64,000 bases of DNA, taken from assembly GCF_026586795.1 (NCBI RefSeq), contig NZ_JAPFGY010000004.1, positions 1-64,000 on the forward strand, read 5' to 3'. A model generated the notes under the pieces. It was not told where the DNA came from, made no database searches, and worked only from the letters and a program-made list of their open reading frames with translations. This DNA comes from Erythrobacter sp. WG (GTDB lineage Bacteria > Pseudomonadota > Alphaproteobacteria > Sphingomonadales > Sphingomonadaceae). This document shows, piece after piece, positions 1-7,068 of the stretch; the first letter of the stretch is position 1, and each line of letters opens with the position of its first letter. The position numbers and the translations under genes were made by a program.

Positions 1-754
1 CCACCGCGCTGCCGACCTCCCACAGGATGATGTCGCGCGCGGTGTCGCCAAGGTCGCGGTTGCCCCACGGGCCGTTGCCGCGCGATCGGTATTTGCGTCG
101 CCGCCCGCGCCCGGACAGGATCGGCAGGATGAAGAAGACGACGAGGACACCAAGCCAGATCAGCATCCCGACCGGGAAGCCCCCGTCGCTGCGGCTGCGC
201 TGCGCGTCGGCGGCCTGCGCGGCTTCCTCGATCGCGGCGGCATCGGCCGGGCTCTTGGCGAGGTGGGCGAGGATCGCGGTGACCCCGTCGGTCACGCCCG
301 CATCGAAATTGCCTTCCTTGAAGCGCGGGGCGATCACGTCGTTGATGACGCGGCCCGCCATGATCCCGCCGAAATAGCCGTGGAGACCGTAGCCGACCTC
401 GATCCGCATCTTGCGCTCGGAAGGGGCGATCAGCAGCAGCAGGCCCATGTCGCGGTTGGCGCCGCCGATCCCCCACTTGTCGGTGAACAGCGTGGTCGCG
501 TAGCTCTCGATCGAGGCCCCGCCGAGGCTCGGCACGGTGGCGACGATGATCGCGCGGCCGGTTTCCTTGTTGTAGGCGCGCAATTGCTGGTCGAGCTGCG
601 CCTTCGTGCCGGCCGACAGGATGTTCGCCCCGTCATAGACCGGCCCGTCGGGGCGGGGGGGATAGTCCTGCGCCTGCGCAGCGACGGCGAGCCCGAACAG
701 GCCCGCCGCCAGCAGCAGGACAAGATGGCGCAGGAAGCGGAGCGTGCGGATCAC
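1..754 (-). CDS. TPM domain (YgcG-like) membrane protein, 3' end outside window
   Basis: About 251 codons are visible; the C-terminus lies beyond base 1. A GTG start at 754 gives MIRTLRFLRHLVLLLAAG, a signal peptide ending near AQAQ (about residue 29). Residues about 38-165 match the TPM_phosphatase/YgcG fold (YDGANILS, GRAIIVATVPSLGG, RDMGLLLLIAPSERKMRIEVGYGLHGYF). A transmembrane helix near residues 195-213 (MLIWLGVLVVFFILPIL) is followed by an Arg-rich tail. It starts one base after the lemA stop, so the two are surely co-transcribed; LemA-TPM pairs are common in bacteria. The biochemical role of the family is poorly defined, and an envelope or membrane-stress function is inferred only. 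The long plus-strand frame across it is a shadow. Confidence 0.85.
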   Translation of the reverse strand, partial: MIRTLRFLRHLVLLLAAGLFGLAVAAQAQDYPPRPDGPVYDGANILSAGTKAQLDQQLRAYNKETGRAIIVATVPSLGGASIESYATTLFTDKWGIGGANRDMGLLLLIAPSERKMRIEVGYGLHGYFGGIMAGRVINDVIAPRFKEGNFDAGVTDGVTAILAHLAKSPADAAAIEEAAQAADAQRSRSDGGFPVGMLIWLGVLVVFFILPILSGRGRRRKYRSRGNGPWGNRDLGDTARDIILWEVGSAV

Positions 755-755
755 C

Positions 756-1382
756 TCAGTTGGCGGCCGGGGTGGCCGCGCCGGTGATCTGGCTCATGTC
801 GACCTTGGGATTGGCCTTGGCCGCCTCGTCCGCCTCGAAATATTCGAGCGCCTTGGCACCGTGGATCACGTTCGCGCCGATGCTCGAAGGGAAGGTGCGG
901 ATCTCGGTGTTGTAGTCCCGCGCGAGGTCGTTGTAGCGCACGCGCTCGGTGTTGATCTGGTTGTTGGCCTCGTCGATCGCCACCATCAGGTCGGCAAAGC
1001 GCGGCTGGCTGGCGAGCTGCGGATAGTTCTCCACCACGGTGCGCAGCTGCCCGAGCGCCTGGGTGAGCTGGTTCTGCGCCTGGTTGAACTTCTGGAATTC
1101 TTCGGGGTTCGACAGGTCATCGGTGGTGATGTTGATCGAGGTGGCGCGGGCGCGCGCGTCGATCACGCCCTGGAGGATGTCCTTCTCGGAAATCGCGGCG
1201 CCCTGCACCACGGCGACGAGGTTGGGGATCTTGTCCGAGCGGTTCTGGAGCGCGCTCTCGACATTGCCCCACTGCGCCTTGGCGGCTTCCTCTTTGGTGG
1301 GCACGGAGTTGATCCCGCAGGCGGCAAGGCTCAGCGCGGCGACGGCGGCAAAGGCGCCGCGCAGCATGGTGGAAAGGCGCAT
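756..1382 (-). CDS. lemA: LemA family lipoprotein
   Basis: 208 residues. The start is the ATG at 1382, preceded by a strong Shine-Dalgarno (AGGAGGG about 8 bases upstream); the longer open frame reaching 1547 lacks this. The N-terminus MRLSTMLRGAFAAVAALSLAAC is a lipoprotein signal with lipobox LAAC (Cys22). The rest is the all-helical LemA fold: NRSDKIPNLVAVVQG, then NQLTQALGQLRTVVENYPQL and YNDLARDYNTEIRTFPSSIGA. LemA proteins are periplasm-facing and of uncertain function, usually linked to a TPM gene as here. The protein ends TPAAN and its stop lies one base before the TPM start, indicating translational coupling. Confidence 0.93.
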   Translation of the reverse strand: MRLSTMLRGAFAAVAALSLAACGINSVPTKEEAAKAQWGNVESALQNRSDKIPNLVAVVQGAAISEKDILQGVIDARARATSINITTDDLSNPEEFQKFNQAQNQLTQALGQLRTVVENYPQLASQPRFADLMVAIDEANNQINTERVRYNDLARDYNTEIRTFPSSIGANVIHGAKALEYFEADEAAKANPKVDMSQITGAATPAAN

Positions 1383-1558
1383 TCTCTTATCCCTCCTGTG
1401 GCCGCGGACAGGGTGCGTCCGGCGGCGAGCGTTCTGTATTGCGCATATAGCACACCCCGAACCCCTTTCAAGCGGTGGACGTGGGGCTTCCGGGGGCTTG
1501 GCAAGCTGTGGGCGGCGGTGCCACAACAAGGTAAACGGCACAAGCAAAGGGGATAATC

Positions 1559-1981
1559 ATGCTGTCGGATTTCAGGGCCTTCATCGCGCGCGGCAATGTC
1601 ATCGATCTCGCGGTCGGGGTGATCATCGGGGCGGCGTTCGGGGCGATCGTCAAGTCGCTGACCGACGAGATCATCATGCCGATCGTCGGCGCGCTGGTCG
1701 GCAACATCGATTTCTCGGACCGCTATATCGTGCTGTCGGGCATGGTCGTGGAAGGCACCCCGCTCGCGGCCGCGCGGCAGGCCGGGGCCAACGTGCTGGG
1801 GATCGGGGCTTTCGTCTCGGTCGTGATCAACTTCCTGATCCTGTCCTTCATCATCTTCCTGATGGTGCGTTACGTGAGCAAGCTCACCAGCCGCCTCGCG
1901 AAGGAGGAGGAGGCGGCGGCGCCCGCCGGGCCGACCGAGATCGAGCTGCTGACCGAGATCCGCGACGCGCTGAAGAAGTAG
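1559..1981 (+). CDS. mscL: large-conductance mechanosensitive channel MscL
   Basis: 140 residues, the normal MscL length. It forms the homopentameric inner-membrane pore that releases solutes on hypo-osmotic shock. The N-terminal amphipathic segment MLSDFRAFIARGNVIDLAVG leads into TM1 (about residues 15-42, VGVIIGAAFGAIVKSL then IIMPIVG). A periplasmic loop of about 30 residues and TM2 (about 80-105, IGAFVSVVINFLILSFIIFLM) follow, then the cytoplasmic helix EIELLTEIRDALKK. The ATG at 1559 follows AAAGGGG at good spacing. It is divergent from lemA across 176 bases and appears monocistronic. Confidence 0.97.
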   Translation: MLSDFRAFIARGNVIDLAVGVIIGAAFGAIVKSLTDEIIMPIVGALVGNIDFSDRYIVLSGMVVEGTPLAAARQAGANVLGIGAFVSVVINFLILSFIIFLMVRYVSKLTSRLAKEEEAAAPAGPTEIELLTEIRDALKK

Positions 1982-2121
1982 CAGGGCGGGGGCGGCGGCA
2001 GAAGGGCGGGCGCGCCAGCCCCGGTTTGGCTCGGCTTCGACCGCTCTTCGGGGGCGTATAGCCGGGCCCAGACCCCCTCCAGCCCCCCTCTAGGCCCCCT
2101 CCAGCCTCCGCTTGCAGGGCG
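1982..2121. other. intergenic stretch with pyrimidine-rich short repeats
   Basis: This forms the first part of a roughly 620-base region without protein genes (1982-2602); the rest holds parS and tmRNA, described separately. It is very GC-rich. Around 2073-2107 it carries near-identical 12-base units (CCCCCTCCAGCC, a variant, then CCCCCTCCAGCC), giving a C/T-only tract. A minus-strand open frame crosses it but has low-complexity, Pro/Gly/Arg-biased content and no start signal, so I do not call a gene. Function unknown. Confidence 0.5.
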
Positions 2122-2137
2122 TGTTTCACGTGAAACA
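2122..2137. promoter_or_regulatory. parS: parS centromere site (ParB binding)
   Basis: TGTTTCACGTGAAACA is a perfect 16-base palindrome identical to the bacterial chromosomal parS consensus. ParB-CTP clamps load here and spread along DNA, and ParA then segregates the origin region. It lies 19 bases upstream of the tmRNA -35 box in intergenic DNA. A second exact copy is at 41919-41934. parAB are not in this window. Confidence 0.95.
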
Positions 2138-2156
2138 TCAGGTCGCGGCGCGGCCC

Positions 2157-2185
2157 TTCACATTCGGGATCGCAAGCCCTATATC
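2157..2185 (+). promoter_or_regulatory. sigma-70-type promoter of ssrA
   Basis: TTCACA (2157-2162) and TATATC (2180-2185) are separated by 17 bases, matching TTGACA and TATAAT at 5/6 and 4/6. They lie just before the tmRNA acceptor piece and predict transcription starting near 2192. This is seen by eye only; the start site is inferred. Confidence 0.6.
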
Positions 2186-2191
2186 GGGCCT

Positions 2192-2510
2192 CGCCGGTTT
2201 CGGCCGGCTATGGCGATAAATTGCTGCGTGCAATAGATGCAACGGACCCGGGGGCAGTACCCGGCGGCTCCACCAGAAGCAGCGGCCTCCCGACGGGGCG
2301 CCGCATCTCCTGACGGGGCCGAACCAGGATCGACGTGTGTTGAAAAGCGTGGTTTTCGCCCGGGCTGAGTAACCCGTTAAAGGCTCAAAACCCATAAGTG
2401 CCAACGACAACGAAGCACTTGCTCTCGCCGCGTAATGTGACGGCCTAACGGCCTGAATTTACTAAGCTCAGAGCACGGTTCGGACCGAACCGGGTAACAG
2501 AATCGGAAAC
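2192..2510 (+). ncRNA. ssrA: tmRNA, circularly permuted two-piece form (alpha type)
   Basis: tmRNA rescues stalled ribosomes and tags nascent proteins for proteolysis. The gene order is permuted. The acceptor piece comes first, ending in the T-arm and CGGCTCCACCA, with CCA at 2273-2275. An excised spacer follows (2276-2314). The coding piece then starts GGGGCCGAACC at 2315. GGGGCCG pairs with CGGCTCC as the 7-bp acceptor stem, including the G-U third pair seen in E. coli tmRNA. The resume codon is GCC at 2400 and the tag frame 2400-2435 encodes ANDNEALALAA then TAA. Hairpins near 2442-2455 (GGCC-taac-GGCC) and 2474-2492 may be pseudoknot parts. Both outer ends are approximate; the 5' end is taken from the predicted promoter. 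Confidence 0.92.
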
Positions 2511-2519
2511 CGGGCGCCC

Positions 2520-2556
2520 GGGGGAGCGTAGCAACAGAATCCCCCACCCGATTTTC
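2520..2556 (+). terminator. possible terminator after tmRNA
   Basis: GGGGGA (2520-2525) can pair with TCCCCC (2540-2545) across a 14-base loop, followed by ACCCGATTTTC with a short T-run. The stem is only 6 bp and the loop is large, so this is a weak call. Its position matches the expected end of the ssrA precursor. The remaining bases to 2602 show only the GNAT leader. Confidence 0.35.
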
Positions 2557-2602
2557 GCGACCGGCCGGTAACCTTGCGCCGTGTCCGTGCGAAAAGCCCT
2601 CC

Positions 2603-3067
2603 ATGACCAAGCCTATCATTCGCTCGCTCGACCGGGCCGATCTCGCCCGCGTTGCCCATCTCGTTGACGCCAATGCCATGTTCCCCTCCGCAATGCTGGA
2701 GGACATGACCGCCGGATATTTTGCCGGCGATCCCTCGCAGCGCTGGATCGTCGCCGCCGATGGAGCGCCTGAGGGCGTTGCCTACACCGTGCCGGAGCCG
2801 CTCACCGAAGGCACCTGGAACACGCTGCTGATCTGCGTCGATCCCGAAGCGCACGGAAGGGGCATCGGCACCGCCCTGATGCGGCACATCGAGGCGGAGC
2901 TCGCCGCCGAGGGGGCACGCATCCTGCTGGTCGAGACCTCGGGCACGCCCGACTTCCTGCGCACCCGCGGCTTTTACGATATGCTCGGACACGACCGGGA
3001 GGCGCGGATTCGCGACTACTACTCGGTGGGTGACGACAAGGTGATCTTCCGCAAGGCTTTGACCTGA
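2603..3067 (+). CDS. GNAT family N-acetyltransferase
   Basis: 154 residues, a single GNAT domain. The acetyl-CoA pyrophosphate-binding loop is at residues about 79-91 (VDPEAHGRGIGTALM), followed by helix ALMRHIEAEL. The C-terminal part VETSGTPDFLRTRGFYDMLGHDREARIRDYYSVGDDKVIF resembles the ribosomal-protein or small-molecule acetyltransferase subgroup, with the RGFY beta-bulge region typical of GNATs. The acceptor cannot be told from sequence. It is transcribed alone and ends 4 bases before a convergent small membrane gene. The start MTKPIIRSLDRADLA is the usual beta-1 strand of the fold. Confidence 0.85.
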   Translation: MTKPIIRSLDRADLARVAHLVDANAMFPSAMLEDMTAGYFAGDPSQRWIVAADGAPEGVAYTVPEPLTEGTWNTLLICVDPEAHGRGIGTALMRHIEAELAAEGARILLVETSGTPDFLRTRGFYDMLGHDREARIRDYYSVGDDKVIFRKALT

Positions 3068-3071
3068 TGCG

Positions 3072-3320
3072 CTAATCCGCGCGGACGCCCGTCCTGAGCA
3101 GTTCGACCTCTCGCTCCAGCTTCAGGCAATCGAGGATCTTCGCGCCGGCCAGAAACACAGCGCCGGTCGTGGCAAGAAACAGCAGCTTGCCGCCGAAACC
3201 CGGATAGTCGTGCAGGTAGATCATCCCGCGCATCGTCGAGCCCAGCGCAAGGGCGTAGATGATCATGAACGCCTCGATCCGCGTCTTGATCACGAACAGC
3301 CTTCCAAGCTTACGCAACAT
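3072..3320 (-). CDS. small membrane protein of unknown function
   Basis: 82 residues from the ATG at 3320, chosen because GGAGAGG sits 6-7 bases upstream; the open frame extends 11 codons further to 3353 without such a site. It has two predicted membrane helices: IEAFMIIYALALGSTMRG (about 14-31) and GGKLLFLATTGAVFLAGAKIL (about 42-62). A charged C-terminal helix follows (LKLEREVELLRTGVRAD). Such short two-helix proteins are common in sphingomonads; I do not recognise a named family. It is convergent with the GNAT gene (4-base gap) and downstream of astB on the same strand. Confidence 0.7.
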   Translation of the reverse strand: MLRKLGRLFVIKTRIEAFMIIYALALGSTMRGMIYLHDYPGFGGKLLFLATTGAVFLAGAKILDCLKLEREVELLRTGVRAD

Positions 3321-3409
3321 GACCTCTCCGAACGTCTCGCGACCGACCCGCATGAGTCGTTTTACCTGGTAGTAACCTTACGCCCGGCGGCGGCGGCTTG
3401 CCAAATGCG

Positions 3410-4657
3410 TTAACCAAGCTGTGCCAGATCGAGCGCCCCGAGCAGGGCGAGCCGTGCGGCAATCACGCTGGCCGCAAGATTTTCCGATGCAAGATCAGCG
3501 GGATCGATCTGCTCGGGCCAGTGTGCCGCGATGACACGCTCGAGAAGGTCGGCCTTGGCCTCGTCGAGGAGAAAGCGCGGATCGACCGTGGCGGGATCGC
3601 ACACCACGCGCAGGCGCAGGCAAGCGGGACCGCCGCCGTTTGCCATCGACTGGCGCACGTCGACCGGGATGACATGGCGGATCGGGCCGTTCCCGGCGAG
3701 CATCGCCTCCACCCAGGCCCATACGCTTGGCGATTCGCGGCATTCCTCGGGCACGATCAGCGCCATCTCGCCCGAGGGCAGAGTAAGAAGCTGCGCGTTG
3801 AACAGGTAGGTGCGGATCGCCTCCTCGAGGCTGACCGCCGAGGAGGGCACTTCGACCACCTCGAGCGCGGGAAAGGCGGCGCGGATCGCCTCGTAGGCGC
3901 CCTGCTGGTCGGCGAAGGCCATGTCGTGAGTGAACAGCACCCGGCCATTGGCGACCGAGACCACGTCATTGTGGAAAGCCCCCGCCGCGATCGCCTCGGG
4001 GTTCTGCTCGATGAACAGGGTCCGCTCCGGAGCGAGGCCGTGGGCACGGGCGACGAGGCGGCTTGCCTGCTCGTGCTGGCGCGCGGGGAAGCGGCCTCCG
4101 GTGCGGCCGTAGACGAACACTTCGACGCCGGGTGCGTCATGCGCCTCGCACAGCCGCATGTGGTTGGCCGCGCCCTCGTCGCCGAAGGTGGGGGGCACCG
4201 CGTCGTGGACCGCGAAATGGCGCTTGTCCCCGAAGGCGATCTCCAGCTGGCGCTTCGTGTCGGGCCATTCCTGCGCGCGGTGGAGCATGGTGACGAGGTT
4301 CGCAGGGGTCAGGTGACAGCGCCCGTCCGCCGTGTCGGGGGCGGGCGAGACCGTGGCGGCATTCGCGGTCCACATCGACGAGGCCGACCACGGCGCGGCG
4401 CGCAGCTGCGGCGGTTCGGTGCCGTCGAGCGCCAGAGCCTCGGCCAGCGCAAGGTTGGGGCGGGGCAGCGGCAGGAGGAAGCCCTGCACGTCCAGCCGCG
4501 CAAGGTTGCCGCGCATCTTCGCCACGCCCTGCAAGGCCGCCGCGCGCGGATAGGAGGGATCGCCCGCATGGCCCTGGCTGGCGATATTGCCGAGGCTGAG
4601 GCCAGCATAGTTGTGCGAGGGGCCGACGATCCCGTCGAAGTTGATCTCGGTGAGCAC
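3410..4657 (-). CDS. astB: N-succinylarginine dihydrolase AstB
   Basis: 415 residues (E. coli AstB is about 447). The enzyme hydrolyses N2-succinylarginine to N2-succinylornithine, CO2 and two ammonia, step two of the arginine succinyltransferase pathway. The start is the GTG at 4657 (MLTEINFDGIVGPSHNYAGL, the family N-terminus). The catalytic triad is visible: Glu161 in FGDEGAANH, His229 in FHNDV and Cys346 in GGGPACLRLR. SSMWTANAATVSP is another conserved block. It follows astA on the same strand, separated by 85 bases that hold a family A repeat. The later pathway genes astC, astD and astE are not in this window. Confidence 0.96.
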   Translation of the reverse strand: MLTEINFDGIVGPSHNYAGLSLGNIASQGHAGDPSYPRAAALQGVAKMRGNLARLDVQGFLLPLPRPNLALAEALALDGTEPPQLRAAPWSASSMWTANAATVSPAPDTADGRCHLTPANLVTMLHRAQEWPDTKRQLEIAFGDKRHFAVHDAVPPTFGDEGAANHMRLCEAHDAPGVEVFVYGRTGGRFPARQHEQASRLVARAHGLAPERTLFIEQNPEAIAAGAFHNDVVSVANGRVLFTHDMAFADQQGAYEAIRAAFPALEVVEVPSSAVSLEEAIRTYLFNAQLLTLPSGEMALIVPEECRESPSVWAWVEAMLAGNGPIRHVIPVDVRQSMANGGGPACLRLRVVCDPATVDPRFLLDEAKADLLERVIAAHWPEQIDPADLASENLAASVIAARLALLGALDLAQLG

Positions 4658-4667
4658 GCCTTAAGCT

Positions 4668-4735
4668 CCGTTCGGTTCGAGCGAAGTCGAGAACCCGTGG
4701 CTGGCCGTGTCTCGACTTCGCTCGACACGAACGGG
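4668..4735. repeat. family A intergenic inverted repeat, copy 1
   Basis: The left arm CCGTTCGGTTCGAGCGAAGT starts at 4668 and continues to 4692. The right arm is its inverse (TCTCGACTTCGCTCGACACG and on, to 4735), with a 17-base centre. It sits between astA and astB and would fold as a long hairpin in their mRNA. The same element recurs at 10506, 18808, 21063 and 58011, so it is a REP/MITE-like dispersed repeat rather than a gene-specific terminator. Confidence 0.85.
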
Positions 4736-4742
4736 TGTGTTT

Positions 4743-5759
4743 CTACCGCGCCACACTCCACACCGCGTCACCCTCGCACACGTCGAGGAGGTCGGCGCTG
4801 GCATTGTCGATCGCGATACCGCCTTCGCCGTCGAGCACCCGCGCGCCGAAGCACGCCCGGAAGTTGCCGAGCCGCCCGGTGGCGAGGATCGCGCGCTCGC
4901 CCTCACCGACGTCGAGGCCGGTGACCCGCGCCTTGCAGGCGTCCCTGACGCTCGCGACGTTCTCGGTCCGGGCGATCATGGTCGGGCCGCCGTCGAAGAT
5001 GTCGACATAGCCTTCGTAGCGGAAACCTTCCCCCTCGAGCATCCGCATCGCCGCGCGGCCCGTGGGGTGGGGGACGCCGATGACGCTGCGCGCATCCTCG
5101 TTGAGCATCGCGATGTAGACCGGGTGCTTGGGCATCAGGTCGGCGATGAACTGGTTGCCGTGGATCGCGTTGAAATAATCCGCATCCTGAAAGCTCATCC
5201 CGAAGAAGCGCCCCGCAACCCCCTCCCAGAAGGGCGATCCGCCGCGCTCGTCGATGATGCCGCGCAACTCGGCCAGGATCCGCTCGGCAAAGCGCGCACG
5301 GTGCATGGCGATGAACACGTAACGCGAGCGGGCGAGCAGAAGGCCGAGGCCCCCGGCGCGTTCGCCCGGATGGAGGAACAGTCCGCCGACCTCGCTCGAC
5401 CCTTCGAGATCGGTGACGAGGCTGAGGAGCTCGGCCCTGACCGTCCGGTCAAGTTCCTGCGAATACTGGGTCAGCGTGTTGAGGCGGTAGGAATAGAACG
5501 GCCAGCGCTGGCCCACCTGGCTCATCAGCTGGCAGGTGCCGCGCACCGCGCCGGTGCGGGCGTTCTCGAGCACCAGCACGAAGAGCTCGTCGCCTACCGC
5601 ATCCTCCTCGCGCGCGAAGGCGGCCTCGGCGCGTTCCAGCTTGGTGCGCAGCGCCGCGCGGTCGGGCGGCAGGTTGGTGAACCCGCCCCCGGTGAGCTTG
5701 GCCATCTCGTAGAGCGCCTCGAGGTCGGCAGGCCGGGCGGCGCGCAGGCGGAAGGTCAA
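4743..5759 (-). CDS. astA: arginine N-succinyltransferase AstA
   Basis: 338 residues, close to the usual 340-345. It transfers succinyl from succinyl-CoA to the alpha-amino group of arginine, the first step of ammonia-producing arginine catabolism. The TTG start at 5759 ([20 protein letters not shown]) matches the family N-terminus and overlaps the TGA of the M20 gene in AATTGAC, so translation is coupled. Family blocks include TGGGFTNLP, GTCQLMSQVGQRWPFYSY, EVGGLFLHPGERAGGLG, FFGMSFQDADYF and AMRMLEGEGFRYEGYVDIFDGGPT. The 848-codon open frame running on through the M20 gene to 7289 is a high-GC artefact; only this C-terminal part is real. Confidence 0.95.
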   Translation of the reverse strand: MTFRLRAARPADLEALYEMAKLTGGGFTNLPPDRAALRTKLERAEAAFAREEDAVGDELFVLVLENARTGAVRGTCQLMSQVGQRWPFYSYRLNTLTQYSQELDRTVRAELLSLVTDLEGSSEVGGLFLHPGERAGGLGLLLARSRYVFIAMHRARFAERILAELRGIIDERGGSPFWEGVAGRFFGMSFQDADYFNAIHGNQFIADLMPKHPVYIAMLNEDARSVIGVPHPTGRAAMRMLEGEGFRYEGYVDIFDGGPTMIARTENVASVRDACKARVTGLDVGEGERAILATGRLGNFRACFGARVLDGEGGIAIDNASADLLDVCEGDAVWSVAR

Positions 5760-6952
5760 TTCAGGGCTCCCTCGGCAAGGCGGGTGATGACGCGGGCCGA
5801 GAGCGCAGCGCGCTCGGCGAGGCTGGGGACGATGAGGTATTCGTCCGGCGAGTGGATCGCCCCGCCGCGCACCCCCATGGTGTCGACCACCGGCACGCCG
5901 CAGGCCGCGATGTTGTTGCCGTCGCACACGCCGCCGGTCGATTGCCAGCGGATGACTTGCCCGAGCTCCGCGCCGCATTCGCGCACCAGATCGAAGAGGC
6001 GCTGCGCCTGCGCGTCGACCGCCTTGGGCGGCCGGGTGAGACCGCCGTGGCGGTGGAGCGCGACGTCGTGGGCGGCTGCGATATCCTCGAGAAGGCCGGC
6101 CAGCGCCTGCTCGAAGGCGGCGCCGGCCGCGATGGTCTTGGGCCGGATGTTGAAGCGCAGCAAAGCGTGATCGGGCACGACGTTGTTGGCCGATCCGCCC
6201 TCGAGCCTGGCGGGGTTGATGGTGATCTCGGGAGTCTCGAGGGCCTTCAGCCGCAGGATCAGGTCGGCCGCGGCGACCACGGCGTTGCGCCCTTCGTGCG
6301 GGTTCCTCCCGGCGTGGGCGCTCTTGCCGGTGAGGGTGATCGAATAGTTGCCCGTGCCGCCGCGCTCGTGCGCCAGCGTGCCGTCGGGCAGGGCGGCGGG
6401 CTCGTAGGTGAGGGCGGCGATCTTGCCCTGCGCCAGCTCTGCGATCAGCGCCGCGCTGGCGAGCGAGCCCGTCTCCTCGTCCGAATTGATGAGCACGTCG
6501 TAGCCGAGCGCGTCCGCCTTGCCGGTCGTCTCGAAGGCGATCAGCGCGTGGAGCATCACCGCGATGCCGCCCTTCATGTCCGCGACGCCAGGCCCGTTCA
6601 GCGTCTCGCCGTCCAGCCACGTCTGGTGCTGGAAGGGGTGATCGGCGGGGAAGACCGTGTCCATGTGGCCGGTCAGCAGGATGCGCCGATTGGCCTGCGG
6701 CCGCACCCGGAGCACGAGGTGCTTGCCATGCGGCTTGTCGAAGGCCGATCCGTCGGCAGCGATGGCGGTGACGGGGGCCGGCTCGACCAGTTCGACCTTG
6801 CCGGGCAGCACCGCGAAAGCCTCCGCAAGGCGCGCCGCCTGCTCGGCGAGCCCGGCGAGATTGGCGGTGCCGGTGTTGACCCTGCTCCACGCCTGGACCT
6901 GCGCCAGCATCGCGCTGGCGTCGATCGCGCCGATGATCCCCTTGCCCGTCAT
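5756..6952 (-). CDS. M20 family metallo-hydrolase (CPG2/ArgE-like)
   Basis: 398 residues. M20 zinc residues are visible: His96 and Asp98 in GHMDTVF, Asp125 in GVADMKGG, Glu159/Glu160 in SDEETGS, and a C-terminal His in AIHSPDEY. The dimerisation domain is around residues 200-310 ([16 protein letters not shown]). Such enzymes cleave N-acyl or peptide bonds of amino acids. It is the first gene of a unit with astA (4-base overlap) and astB, so a substrate in arginine/succinyl-amino-acid catabolism is plausible. It might stand in for the missing desuccinylase AstE, which belongs to a different family (M14); that is inference. The ATG start is at 6952, divergent from glcB. Confidence 0.88.
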   Translation of the reverse strand: MTGKGIIGAIDASAMLAQVQAWSRVNTGTANLAGLAEQAARLAEAFAVLPGKVELVEPAPVTAIAADGSAFDKPHGKHLVLRVRPQANRRILLTGHMDTVFPADHPFQHQTWLDGETLNGPGVADMKGGIAVMLHALIAFETTGKADALGYDVLINSDEETGSLASAALIAELAQGKIAALTYEPAALPDGTLAHERGGTGNYSITLTGKSAHAGRNPHEGRNAVVAAADLILRLKALETPEITINPARLEGGSANNVVPDHALLRFNIRPKTIAAGAAFEQALAGLLEDIAAAHDVALHRHGGLTRPPKAVDAQAQRLFDLVRECGAELGQVIRWQSTGGVCDGNNIAACGVPVVDTMGVRGGAIHSPDEYLIVPSLAERAALSARVITRLAEGALN

Positions 6953-7068
6953 GGTCCCGCTCTAGCCGCCCAATCGCGCCAGTCCAACCCGTTGCAATCG
7001 CTCTTCCCCTGCGCCATAGGCGTCGCCGTCCTCTCCTCCCCAGGTTCACGCCCCAAGAGGACCCAAGC

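Noticed and set aside
1884..2138. Minus-strand frame starting in parS (MFHVKHALQAE)
   Set aside because: The start resembles ada only because parS encodes MFHVKH; the rest is Pro/Gly/Arg low complexity, partly antisense to mscL.
3405..3420. TTAACCAA near the end of astB as a CtrA site
   Set aside because: Inside the coding end, no second half-site; likely chance.
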